Counted from the stretch's first letter, positions 1 to 5,934 are shown. The stretch: DNA of 11,265 bases from Intrasporangiaceae bacterium (GCA_012518475.1 JAAYSB010000108.1:1-11265); one strand, 5' to 3'. The notes: generated by a model from the letters alone, not told the origin. Translations and numbers: made by a program.

Positions 1-758
1 GCGCCGGCCACGCGACCCTCGCGGATCGCGTCGGCGAGGGCTTCCTCGTCGACGATGCCACCGCGGGCGGCGTTGATGATGCGCACCGTCGGCTTGACCT
101 TGGTCAGCGCCTCGGCCCCGATCAGACCAGCGGTCTCAGGGGTCTTGGGCAGGTGGATGGAGATGAAGTCCGCGCTCTGGAGCAGCTCGTCGAGACCGAC
201 GAGCTGAGCCCCGATCTGGCCGGCGCGCTGGGCGTTGGCGTAGGGGTCGTAGGCGAGGATCTCCATGCCGAAGCCCTTGAGGCGTTCGGCGACGAGCTGG
301 CCGATCCGGCCGAAGCCGATGATGCCGACGGTCTTGTCGAGCAGCTCGACACCGCCGTACTTGCTGCGCTTCCAGGCCCCGCCCTTGAGCGCCTCGTTGG
401 CGGGGGCGATGTTGCGGGCGCTCGCGAGGAGGAGACCGACGGCCAGCTCCGCGGCGGAGGTGATGTTCGACGTGGGCGCGTTGACGACCATGACGCCGGC
501 CTTGGTGGCCGACGGCGTGTCGACATTGTCGAGGCCGACACCTGCCCGGGCGATGACCTTGAGCTGCTTGGCGGCCGCGATCGCCTCGGCATCCATCTTC
601 GTCGCCGACCGGATCAGGATCGCGTCGACATCGGCCAGGGCCGCAAGGAGCTGCTCCCGATCGGCTCCGTCACAGTGCCGGATCTCGAAGTCCGGTCCGA
701 GCGCGTCGATCGTGGCGGGTGAAAGCTCTTCGGCGATGAGGACGACCGGCTTGGTCAC
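1..758 (-). CDS. serA: D-3-phosphoglycerate dehydrogenase, 5' part (C-terminus beyond window)
   Basis: Cytosolic NAD-dependent enzyme that oxidises 3-phosphoglycerate to 3-phosphohydroxypyruvate, the first step of serine synthesis. The window holds 252 codons, beginning MTKPVVLIAEELSP. Visible are the substrate-domain motif RAGVGLDNVD (residues 71-80), the Rossmann motif GFGRIG (148-153), an acidic NAD-type residue after beta-2 (AYDP, Asp171) and the catalytic-Arg motif NAARGGIVDE (229-238). The Glu/His catalytic residues and any C-terminal ACT or intervening domain lie outside the window, so the long or short SerA type cannot be decided. The start is GTG at 758, chosen because AAGGAG sits 6 nt upstream; the family normally begins with this strand. 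It lies downstream of ilvC on the same strand, a common actinobacterial arrangement, but separated from it here by two membrane-protein genes. Family assignment is firm; specificity as SerA rather than another 2-hydroxyacid dehydrogenase follows from these motifs and the location. Confidence 0.95.
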   Translation of the reverse strand, partial: MTKPVVLIAEELSPATIDALGPDFEIRHCDGADREQLLAALADVDAILIRSATKMDAEAIAAAKQLKVIARAGVGLDNVDTPSATKAGVMVVNAPTSNITSAAELAVGLLLASARNIAPANEALKGGAWKRSKYGGVELLDKTVGIIGFGRIGQLVAERLKGFGMEILAYDPYANAQRAGQIGAQLVGLDELLQSADFISIHLPKTPETAGLIGAEALTKVKPTVRIINAARGGIVDEEALADAIREGRVAG

Positions 759-787
759 GTCTGCTCCTTGGCTGTGCGATCAGGTGG

Positions 788-824
788 ATCTTAGAAGAGG
801 TATGCGGGGCTCCCGCGCGCGGGA
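788..824 (-). promoter_or_regulatory. Candidate serA promoter with a palindrome at the -35 position
   Basis: On the minus strand a good -10 hexamer, TAAGAT, lies at 788-793, about 30 nt upstream of the GTG start, leaving a 5' UTR of roughly 20-25 nt that contains the AAGGAG ribosome site. No good -35 is seen; the position 17 bp upstream is occupied by a perfect 14-bp palindrome, TCCCGCGCGCGGGA, at 811-824. A palindrome covering the -35 region could be a repressor operator, but this is inference from position alone. Confidence 0.45.
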
Positions 825-895
825 CGTCGCGTCCGTGGGAACGCGCCACCCCACAGGTCCACGCCCTTGTAGTCCGCGACAAGTCTATGGACGGC

Positions 896-916
896 TCTCA
901 GTATGCGGACCTGAGA
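896..916. repeat. Small inverted repeat downstream of the DedA-like pair
   Basis: TCTCAG at 896-901 and CTGAGA at 911-916 form a perfect 6-bp stem with a 9-nt loop, 26 nt past the stop codon of the second DedA-like gene and upstream of the serA promoter. There is no T-tract. It may be a weak terminator for the DedA-like pair or chance; the rest of the 184-bp gap before serA shows only the serA promoter signals. Confidence 0.25.
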
Positions 917-942
917 TACCGGCATGCGGACGGTGAGGTCGG

Positions 943-1404
943 TCACGCAACACGGTCGGCGGACAGCCTCCGGGAGATCACGACGATGGTCGCGATGGTG
1001 AGGGCGGCGATGACCGCCCACCACCACTCCACCTTGCCGAGGAGTGCGGCAAGGATGGCGAGCCCCACCGTTGTGTACACCGCTGACCAGAGGAGGGCGC
1101 CCACCGCGATGGCGGGCAGCCAGCGGCTCTGGGGCATGCGCAGCACCCCGGCGGTGATGTTGATGGCGCTCTGCACCCCGACGGTGAGGTGCCCGAGAGG
1201 GACGGCCGGTGGCCCGAACTTGGCGACGAGCTGCTCGGCCTTGGCCATGCCAGGTCGCTCGAGGAGGCCCGCCCAGCGGGACTTGGCTCCTCCGGACCGG
1301 ATGGCTCGCCCAATCCAGTACATCGCGTTGCCCCGGACGAACGCACCGCAGAAGAAGAAGATGAAGACGGCCCAGACGGGCCAGCCCTCGGTCAGCTCTT
1401 CCAT
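943..1404 (-). CDS. DedA/VTT-like small membrane protein (copy A)
   Basis: A 153-residue integral membrane protein of unknown physiological role. Hydrophobic segments at about 8-24, 68-90, 96-121 and 127-145 suggest a re-entrant or membrane part followed by helices. The pattern FVRGNAMYWIGR (22-33), then a basic stretch, then GHLTVGVQSAINITAG (71-86) with RMP and a GALLW motif (102-106) resembles the SNARE-associated/DedA (VTT) fold, in a short actinobacterial form; known DedA proteins are mostly 200-220 residues and include flippases and proton-dependent transporters. The arginines typical of the DedA core (F/Y-x-R-x-x-P-x-x-R) are not present at the equivalent place. The start is ATG 1404, 10 bp after the stop of its paralogue; there is no Shine-Dalgarno sequence but a -10-like box 7 nt upstream. 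Family call is fairly secure; substrate unknown. Confidence 0.75.
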   Translation of the reverse strand: MEELTEGWPVWAVFIFFFCGAFVRGNAMYWIGRAIRSGGAKSRWAGLLERPGMAKAEQLVAKFGPPAVPLGHLTVGVQSAINITAGVLRMPQSRWLPAIAVGALLWSAVYTTVGLAILAALLGKVEWWWAVIAALTIATIVVISRRLSADRVA

Positions 1405-1411
1405 GCCGCCA

Positions 1412-1417
1412 AGACTA
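1412..1417 (-). promoter_or_regulatory. -10-like hexamer 7 nt before DedA-like copy A
   Basis: TAGTCT on the minus strand lies exactly 7 nt upstream of ATG 1404 and overlaps the TAG stop of the upstream paralogue. The spacing suits a leaderless transcript starting at the A of ATG. No convincing -35 is visible, so this could also be chance combined with reinitiation from copy B. Confidence 0.35.
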
Positions 1418-1909
1418 GGTCTCCCCCGCAGCAGCGGCCGAATCCGCCTCAGCGAGACGGCGATCCCGACGGCGTCGGATGATCCACACGGTGAGGAGCA
1501 GCACGGTCACGACGATGACCCAGGGGGCGTAGCCCATGACGACCGCCTGGATGGCCGCGACGCCGACCACCGCCTGCATCGTCGCCCACGGGAGGGAGAC
1601 AGCCCCGAGGGCGAGATAGAACGGCACAAGGTGCATCCTGAGGCCGCCCGAGACGATCTGGACCGACCCCGAGACGCCGTAGAGCGGATATGTCAGCACG
1701 ATGCCCTTGGGTCCGAGCCGGTCGACCTTCTCCTCCGCGACAGCCACGTAGCCGCTCGTGATCCGGTCCGCCCACTGGTCGAGCCGACCCCCTGGCTTGC
1801 CGCGGGAGAAGCGACCGAGGGCGTAGTAGAAGCCTCCCCGCACGAGTGCGAACGCCCACAGCGCGAGGACCGCGAGGGGGACGGACAGCCCGTCGAGGAA
1901 CTCGGTCAT
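1415..1909 (-). CDS. DedA/VTT-like small membrane protein (copy B)
   Basis: A 164-residue membrane protein, clearly a diverged paralogue of the gene that follows it. Shared landmarks in the same order are LVRGGFYYALGR (22-33), a polar basic loop, PLYGVSGSVQIVSGGLRM (75-92) and a hydrophobic GAVSLPWATMQAVVGVAA (102-119). Hydrophobic helices lie at about 8-25, 68-90, 95-121 and 126-144, followed by a strongly basic RRRRDRR (145-151) that by the positive-inside rule should face the cytoplasm, then an Ala-rich tail. As in copy A the paired arginines of classic DedA proteins are missing. It is the first of the two genes after the ilvC terminator and probably has its own start of transcription: TACCCT lies 7 nt before ATG 1909. 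Function unknown; tandem duplication suggests a heteromeric or specialised pair. Confidence 0.72.
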   Translation of the reverse strand: MTEFLDGLSVPLAVLALWAFALVRGGFYYALGRFSRGKPGGRLDQWADRITSGYVAVAEEKVDRLGPKGIVLTYPLYGVSGSVQIVSGGLRMHLVPFYLALGAVSLPWATMQAVVGVAAIQAVVMGYAPWVIVVTVLLLTVWIIRRRRDRRLAEADSAAAAGET

Positions 1910-1916
1910 CGGGTCA

Positions 1917-1922
1917 AGGGTA
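1917..1922 (-). promoter_or_regulatory. -10-like hexamer 7 nt before DedA-like copy B
   Basis: TACCCT fits the actinobacterial TANNNT -10 and lies exactly 7 nt upstream of ATG 1909, just past the ilvC terminator in transcription order. With no Shine-Dalgarno sequence present, a leaderless mRNA is the simplest reading. No clear -35 at 17 bp. Confidence 0.4.
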
Positions 1923-1934
1923 GGCCCACGTCAA

Positions 1935-1970
1935 GGGGCCGGGCCGAGGACATCTCCTCGGCCCGGCCCC
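1935..1970 (-). terminator. Strong hairpin terminator after ilvC
   Basis: Two perfectly complementary 16-nt arms (1935-1950 and 1955-1970, core GGCCGGGCCGAGG) enclose a 4-nt loop, 27 nt past the ilvC stop. There is only a CTTG tail and no U-tract on the minus strand, as is common for GC-rich actinobacterial hairpins. It should separate the ilv operon from the DedA-like pair. Confidence 0.8.
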
Positions 1971-1997
1971 TCGCGTGTCTCAGGGTGGCGAGCTGTC

Positions 1998-3029
1998 TCA
2001 GCGCGCGGCCGAGCCCTCGACGTAGTCACTGTCCTGGTCGGTGTCGAGCCAGGCCATGAGCTTGCGCAGCTCCTTGCCCGTCTTCTCGATCGGGTGCTGG
2101 GCGCCCTTTTCGCGCAGCGCCGTGAACTCCGGCGCCCCGGCGTCCTGGTCGTCGATGAAGCGCTTGGCGAACGAGCCGTTCTTGATGTCGGCGAGGACGT
2201 CCTGCATGTTCTTCTTCACCGACGGGTCGATGACGCGCGGGCCCGAGACGTAGTCGCCGTACTCGGCGGTGTCGGAGACCGACCAGCGCTGCTTGGCGAT
2301 GCCGCCCTCGATCATGAGGTCGACGATGAGCTTGAGCTCGTGGAGGCACTCGAAGTAGGCGACCTCGGGCTGGTAGCCGGCCTCGACAAGGGTCTCGAAG
2401 CCGTACATGACGAGCTGGCTCGCACCACCGCAGAGGACGGCCTGCTCACCGAACAGGTCGGTCTCGCACTCCTCGGTGAAGGTCGTCTTGATACCGCCGG
2501 CACGCAGGCCGCCGAGGGCCTTGGCGTAGGACTTGGCGATCTCGAGGGCCTGGCCGGAGGCGTCCTGCTCGACGGCGACGAGAACGGGAACACCCCGGCC
2601 GTCGACGTACTCGCGACGGACGATGTGGCCCGGGCCCTTCGGCGCGACCATGATGACGTCGCTGTCGCTCGGCGGGGTGATGTAGCCGAAGCGGATGTTG
2701 AAGCCGTGGCCGAAGAGGACGGTCGCACCCTGCTGGAGGTTCGGGGCGATGTGGTCGGCCCAGACGTGCCGCTGCACCTGGTCGGGGGTGAGGATGACGA
2801 CGAAGTCCGCCTCCTTGACCGCCTCGGCGACCGTCTTGACGGTCAGACCCTCCGCCTCGGCCTTGGCCTTGCTCTTGCTTCCCTCGGCGAGGCCGACGCG
2901 GACGTCGACACCGGAGTCGCGCAGGCAGAGCGAGTGGGCGTGGCCCTGGCTGCCATAGCCAATGACCGCGACCTTCTTGCCCTGGATCAGGGACAGGTCG
3001 GCGTCGTCGTCGTAGAACATCTCGGCCAT
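1998..3029 (-). CDS. ilvC: Ketol-acid reductoisomerase (NADP+), class I
   Basis: Second enzyme of branched-chain amino acid synthesis: Mg-dependent alkyl migration and NADPH reduction of acetolactate or acetohydroxybutyrate to the dihydroxy acids. The 343-residue product matches the usual class I length (about 330-345). It shows the Rossmann motif GYGSQG (24-29), a beta-2 loop with serines and lysines suited to NADPH (GSKSKAK, 50-56), the catalytic FGHGFNI (His108), metal ligands in TDLFGEQ (Asp191, Glu195) and CLHELK (Glu227, Glu231), and the C-terminal SGPRVID signature. The start ATG at 3029 is preceded by AAGGAG about 11 nt upstream; the frame is open further but that extension is antisense-like shadow of ilvN/ilvB. 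It follows ilvN after an unusual 143-bp gap with two hairpins and is closed by the hairpin at 1935-1970. Confidence 0.98.
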   Translation of the reverse strand: MAEMFYDDDADLSLIQGKKVAVIGYGSQGHAHSLCLRDSGVDVRVGLAEGSKSKAKAEAEGLTVKTVAEAVKEADFVVILTPDQVQRHVWADHIAPNLQQGATVLFGHGFNIRFGYITPPSDSDVIMVAPKGPGHIVRREYVDGRGVPVLVAVEQDASGQALEIAKSYAKALGGLRAGGIKTTFTEECETDLFGEQAVLCGGASQLVMYGFETLVEAGYQPEVAYFECLHELKLIVDLMIEGGIAKQRWSVSDTAEYGDYVSGPRVIDPSVKKNMQDVLADIKNGSFAKRFIDDQDAGAPEFTALREKGAQHPIEKTGKELRKLMAWLDTDQDSDYVEGSAAR

Positions 3030-3076
3030 AGCGGTGGCCTCTCCTTCGGTGCGGTGGTGGTTGTCTTGCTGATTCG

Positions 3077-3082
3077 AGGGTA
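3077..3082 (-). promoter_or_regulatory. Possible internal ilvC promoter (-10)
   Basis: TACCCT on the minus strand, the same hexamer seen before DedA-like copy B, lies 47 nt upstream of the ilvC start and would give a UTR of about 40 nt with the AAGGAG site. The -35 region is weak. In Corynebacterium glutamicum ilvC is known to have its own promoter inside ilvBNC; here this is inference. Confidence 0.3.
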
Positions 3083-3090
3083 TGCGGTGG

Positions 3091-3116
3091 TCGGGACGCC
3101 TCTTCGGCGTGCCCGA
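3091..3116 (-). repeat. Second hairpin in the ilvN-ilvC gap
   Basis: Arms TCGGGACGCC (3091-3100) and GGCGT-G-CCCGA (3106-3116) pair over 10 bp with one bulged base and a 5-nt loop. It lies between the perfect palindrome and ilvC. There is no U-tract. It could stabilise or partly terminate the transcript. Confidence 0.5.
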
Positions 3117-3129
3117 GCCGTGGACACCG

Positions 3130-3165
3130 CGTGCCACAACCTGGCAATTGCCAGGTTGTGGCACG
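3130..3165. repeat. Perfect 36-bp palindrome between ilvN and ilvC
   Basis: The 18 bases 3130-3147 are exactly the reverse complement of 3148-3165, with no spacer; the centre reads CTGGCAATTGCCAG. The palindrome lies 7 nt beyond the ilvN stop. In RNA it would fold into a stem of about 16 bp with an AAUU loop. It lacks a U-tract, so full termination is not obvious; a partial terminator, an mRNA 3'-end stabiliser for ilvBN, or a protein-binding operator are all possible. Confidence 0.85.
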
Positions 3166-3172
3166 GTGCCGG

Positions 3173-3685
3173 TCAGGCGCTGCGCAGCGCCCGGTCGGTC
3201 ATGGAACGGGAGCCGCGACCGATGCCGATGTGCCCGGACTGGACGAGCTCCTTGATCCCGTACGGGTCGAGGACCTCCAGCAGCGCCCGCAGCTTGTCGG
3301 CGTTGCCGGTGGCCTGGATGGTCAGGGTGTCCGTCCCGACGTCGATGACGTGGGCCCGGAACAGCTCGACGGTCTGGATGATGTAGGACCGGTTGGACTG
3401 GTCGGCCTTGACCTTGATGAGCATGACCTGCCGCTGGACCGAGGACGCCGGGTCGAGCTCGACGACCTTGATGACCTCGATGAGCTTGTTGAGCTGCTTG
3501 GTCACCTGCTCCAGGGGCAGCTCTTCGACGTCGACGACGACGGTCATCCGGGAGATCTCCGGGTGCTCGGTCGGGCCGACTGCGAGAGAGTCGATGTTGA
3601 AGCCGCGCCGGGCGAACAGGCTGGCGATCCGGGCCAGGACGCCAGGCTTGTTCTCGACGAGGACGGACAGGGTGTGCTTGCTCAT
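3173..3685 (-). CDS. ilvN: Acetolactate synthase small (regulatory) subunit
   Basis: Regulatory subunit that activates the catalytic subunit IlvB and confers feedback inhibition by valine. The 170-residue protein has an N-terminal ACT domain (about 4-80) with the effector-site region VLVENKPGVLARIASLF (8-24) and GFNIDSL (28-34), and the C-terminal small-subunit domain (about 84-158) with QRQVMLIKV (85-93) and IQATGNADKLRAL (123-135). The length is typical for actinobacterial and bacterial IlvN/IlvH of the long type (about 160-170). Its ATG overlaps the ilvB stop as ATGA, so translation is almost certainly coupled and the two subunits made in fixed ratio. The Gly/Asn region that binds valine in IlvH (around GFNI and N29-like positions) looks intact, so feedback control is expected. 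Confidence 0.97.
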   Translation of the reverse strand: MSKHTLSVLVENKPGVLARIASLFARRGFNIDSLAVGPTEHPEISRMTVVVDVEELPLEQVTKQLNKLIEVIKVVELDPASSVQRQVMLIKVKADQSNRSYIIQTVELFRAHVIDVGTDTLTIQATGNADKLRALLEVLDPYGIKELVQSGHIGIGRGSRSMTDRALRSA

Positions 3686-5700
3686 CGGTTCTCGTCCCCT
3701 TCTGTGGCGGCGGTGTCGTCTGGCGCGGCGACGTGGCCTCTGGTGGCCAACGGGTCGTCCGTGGGCTCCATCCCCTCCGGGTACAGCGCCGACTCGGCCA
3801 TCTCGTGGTGCACCCCACTGCCGTCGGCATCGAGGTCCTGCTCGCTGGCCGGGTCGTCCTCGCGGTCCCACTTCGGGGACAGCCCCCGGGCGATCTGGAT
3901 CGCGTCGTTGGAGACACCGGCGGGCACCATCGGCCACACCATCGCGTCCCGCTCGACCACGAAGTCGATGACGACGGGCACGTCGTTGATCTCCATGGCC
4001 TTGCGGATCGTCGCGTCGACGTCCTCGGGGCGCTCACAGCGCAGACCCACGCAGCCATAGGCGTCGGCGAGCTTGACGAAGTCGGGCACCCGGCTGCCGA
4101 CGGAGGTGTGCAGGTCGGTGTTCGAGTAGCGCTCGTTGTAGAACAGCGACTGCCACTGGCGGACCATGCCGAGGGAGGAGTTGTTGATGATCGCGACCTT
4201 GATCGGGATGTTGTTGATGACGCAGGTCGCGAGCTCCTGGTTCGTCATCTGGAAGCAGCCGTCCCCGTCGATCGCCCAGACCACACGGTCGGGGTCGGCG
4301 GCCTTGGCACCCATGGCCGCCGGGACCGAGAAGCCCATCGTGCCGAGACCACCGGAGTTGATCCAGCTGTTCGGGCGCTCGTACTCGACGAACTGGGCGG
4401 CCCACATCTGGTGCTGGCCGACGCCTGCGACATAGGTGGCCTCCGGACCGGCGATCGCACCGAGCCGTTCCAGGACGTACTGCGGGGCGATGGCCTCGGG
4501 GTTCTCCGGCGGCGTGTATCCGACGGGGTACTCCCGCTTCCACCGGGTCACCGTCGAGCGCCAGGCGTCGAAGTCACCCTTCTTGCCGGCGGCGGCGAAC
4601 GCCTCGAGCTGGACGATGAGGTCGTCGATGACGGCGGCGCAGTCACCGACGATGGGCACGTCGGCAACTCGGTTCTTGCTGATCTCAGCGGGGTCGATAT
4701 CGGCGTGGATGATCTTGGCGTTCGGCGCGAAGCTCGACAGCTGGCCGGTGACCCGGTCGTCGAAGCGGGCACCGAGGGCGATGATGAGGTCGGACTGCTG
4801 CAGCCCGGTCACCGCGGAGACCGAGCCGTGCATACCTGGCATCCCGAGGTGCAGGGGGTGGCTGTCCGGGACCGCACCGCGGGCCATGAGCGTGGTGACC
4901 AGGGGGATCTCGGTGAGGTCGACGAGCTTCCTCAGCTGCTCGGAGGCGCGGGACCGGATGACCCCGCCCCCCACATACAGGATCGGCTGCTTGGCGGCCA
5001 GGATGAGCTTGGCCGCCTCCCGGATCTGCTTGCTGTGCGGCTTGGTCACCGGGCGGTAGCCGGGCAGGTCGATCTTCGGCGGCCAGGAGAACAGGGTCTT
5101 GGACTGGAGCGCGTCCTTGGTGATGTCGACGAGCACCGGGCCGGGCCGTCCGGAGCTGGCGATGTGGAAGGCCTCGGCCATCACCTGCGGGATGTCCGCG
5201 GCGTCGGTGACGAGGAAGTTGTGCTTCGTGATCGGGAAGGTGATCCCGCGGATGTCCGCCTCCTGGAAGGCATCGGTCCCGATCGACGTGGAGTTCACCT
5301 GGCCGGTGATGGCGACCATGGGCACCGAGTCCATCCAGGCGTCCGCGATCGGGGTGACGAGGTTGGTCGCGCCCGGGCCGCTCGTCGCCATGCAGACACC
5401 GACCCTCCCGGTCTCGTAGGCATACCCCTCGGCAGCGTGGCCGGCGCCCTGCTCGTGCCGGACGAGGATGTGTCGGACCTTCACCGAGTCCATGAGCGGG
5501 TCGTACGCCGGCAGGATCGCCCCGCCGGGCAGACCGAAGACGGTGTCCACCTCGAGCGCCTCGAGGGAGAGGACGAGGCTCTGGGCGCCGGTGACCTCGA
5601 CGGGGGTGCGGGCGCGGGCGCTCGCGGCGACGTCGGAGGGGCTCGGGCGCGCGGCGCCGGCCGCTGGAGCAGGTGTCGGGTGCGTGGCCATGTCGCTCAC
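3682..5700 (-). CDS. ilvB: Acetolactate synthase large (catalytic) subunit
   Basis: ThDP-, FAD- and Mg-dependent enzyme that condenses pyruvate with pyruvate or 2-oxobutyrate, the committed step to Val/Leu and Ile. The 672-residue product shows the N-terminal ThDP domain with the catalytic glutamate in VRHEQGAGHAAEGYA (Glu83), the central FAD domain (about 220-400, with GARFDDRVTG at 310-319) and the ThDP/Mg motif GDGCFQMTNQE (479-489) through INNSSLGMVRQWQ (505-517). Family members are about 600-620 residues; this one has an Ala/Pro-rich N-terminal extension of about 30 residues and an acidic, low-complexity tail of about 55 residues after KWDREDD (610-616). I start it at GTG 5700 because AAGGA lies 5 nt upstream; ATG 5691 in the same frame is an alternative. 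The open frame reaches further into the attenuator stem, which is not coding. It heads ilvB-ilvN-ilvC. Confidence 0.97.
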   Translation of the reverse strand: MSDMATHPTPAPAAGAARPSPSDVAASARARTPVEVTGAQSLVLSLEALEVDTVFGLPGGAILPAYDPLMDSVKVRHILVRHEQGAGHAAEGYAYETGRVGVCMATSGPGATNLVTPIADAWMDSVPMVAITGQVNSTSIGTDAFQEADIRGITFPITKHNFLVTDAADIPQVMAEAFHIASSGRPGPVLVDITKDALQSKTLFSWPPKIDLPGYRPVTKPHSKQIREAAKLILAAKQPILYVGGGVIRSRASEQLRKLVDLTEIPLVTTLMARGAVPDSHPLHLGMPGMHGSVSAVTGLQQSDLIIALGARFDDRVTGQLSSFAPNAKIIHADIDPAEISKNRVADVPIVGDCAAVIDDLIVQLEAFAAAGKKGDFDAWRSTVTRWKREYPVGYTPPENPEAIAPQYVLERLGAIAGPEATYVAGVGQHQMWAAQFVEYERPNSWINSGGLGTMGFSVPAAMGAKAADPDRVVWAIDGDGCFQMTNQELATCVINNIPIKVAIINNSSLGMVRQWQSLFYNERYSNTDLHTSVGSRVPDFVKLADAYGCVGLRCERPEDVDATIRKAMEINDVPVVIDFVVERDAMVWPMVPAGVSNDAIQIARGLSPKWDREDDPASEQDLDADGSGVHHEMAESALYPEGMEPTDDPLATRGHVAAPDDTAATEGDENR

Positions 5701-5752
5701 GTCATTCCTTCGGTGCTGGATCGGGTGGTCGGTCAGAATGTACTGCTGGCAC

Positions 5753-5786
5753 AAAAAATCCCTCTCGTCCCGGGGGACGAAGAGGG
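5753..5786 (-). terminator. Intrinsic terminator (attenuator) in the ilvB leader
   Basis: On the minus strand arms at 5774-5786 and 5760-5771 (closing with GGGACGAGAGGG) pair over 12 bp with one bulged base and a tight CCCG-type loop, followed at once by A and six U's (5753-5758). This U-tract is striking in so GC-rich a sequence. It lies between the leader peptide and the ilvB ribosome site, so it must be read through for ilvBNC expression. Confidence 0.92.
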
Positions 5787-5788
5787 AG

Positions 5789-5829
5789 AGCGCGCTCGGA
5801 CGTCAGCAGGTCGCGTCAGCGAGCGCGCT
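5789..5829 (-). promoter_or_regulatory. Upstream leader hairpin (pause or anti-sequestering stem)
   Basis: AGCGCGCTCG and CGAGCGCGCT, at 5820-5829 and 5789-5798, are perfectly complementary over 10 bp; a further GACG/CGTC pairing extends the stem after a 2-nt bulge. The 5' arm overlaps the last codons of the leader peptide (Lys-Arg-Ala-Arg), so a ribosome stalled at the preceding Leu/Val codons would cover it. Only 2 nt separate this stem from the terminator. I could not identify by eye a clear alternative antiterminator pairing. Confidence 0.75.
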
Positions 5830-5854
5830 TGGGAAGTACGAGGACGAGTGCCAT
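5816..5854 (-). CDS. ilvB leader peptide MALVLVLPKRAR
   Basis: A 12-codon open frame with stop, reading MALVLVLPKRAR. Five of its first seven residues are Leu or Val, products of the pathway, in the order Leu-Val-Leu-Val-Leu, with no Ile. It ends inside the first leader stem and is followed by an intrinsic terminator with a U-tract, the classic layout of a ribosome-mediated attenuator. Comparable Leu/Val/Ile-rich leaders precede ilvB in Corynebacterium and Streptomyces. Its ATG lies 6 nt after the -10 box of a TTGACA promoter, so the mRNA probably begins at or within one base of the AUG and is leaderless; an AGGG two bases before ATG is too close to act as a normal ribosome site. It is too short to have a function other than sensing charged tRNA supply. 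Confidence 0.88.
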   Translation of the reverse strand: MALVLVLPKRAR

Positions 5855-5860
5855 GGCCCT

Positions 5861-5889
5861 ACTCTCGCCCTCACCCTGCGGGGTGTCAA
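5861..5889 (-). promoter_or_regulatory. ilvBNC promoter
   Basis: A perfect consensus -35, TTGACA (5884-5889), is followed after 17 bp by GAGAGT (5861-5866), which keeps A2, A4 and T6 of the -10 consensus. Transcription would begin about 6-7 nt later, at the A of the leader-peptide ATG (5854). Confidence 0.75.
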
Positions 5890-5917
5890 CGGGCGAGACT
5901 GGTCGTCCCATCATGCG

Positions 5918-5934
5918 GGCGCGTGACATGCGCC
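5918..5934. repeat. Inverted repeat upstream of the ilvBNC promoter
   Basis: GGCGC (5918-5922) and GCGCC (5930-5934) flank a 7-bp spacer about 30 bp upstream of the -35 box. CATGCG also occurs twice here as a direct repeat 16 bp apart (5912 and 5928). An activator or Lrp-type site is possible but the arms are short. Otherwise the 131 bp between this promoter and ilvD holds nothing I recognise, including no terminator for ilvD. Confidence 0.2.

Noticed and set aside
887..2059. Plus-strand open frame of 390 codons over the DedA-like genes
   Set aside because: It runs antisense to two genes with clear membrane segments and crosses the ilvC terminator; composition is that of a shadow frame.
3030..4058. 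Upstream extension of the ilvC frame to 686 codons
   Set aside because: The extra part is an out-of-frame shadow of ilvN and ilvB and passes through the palindrome; a good ribosome site precedes ATG 3029, where the family begins.
5701..5754. Longer ilvB start giving MCQQYILTDHP...
   Set aside because: It would begin with TTG inside the U-tract of the attenuator, with no ribosome site; GTG 5700 has AAGGA at a proper distance.
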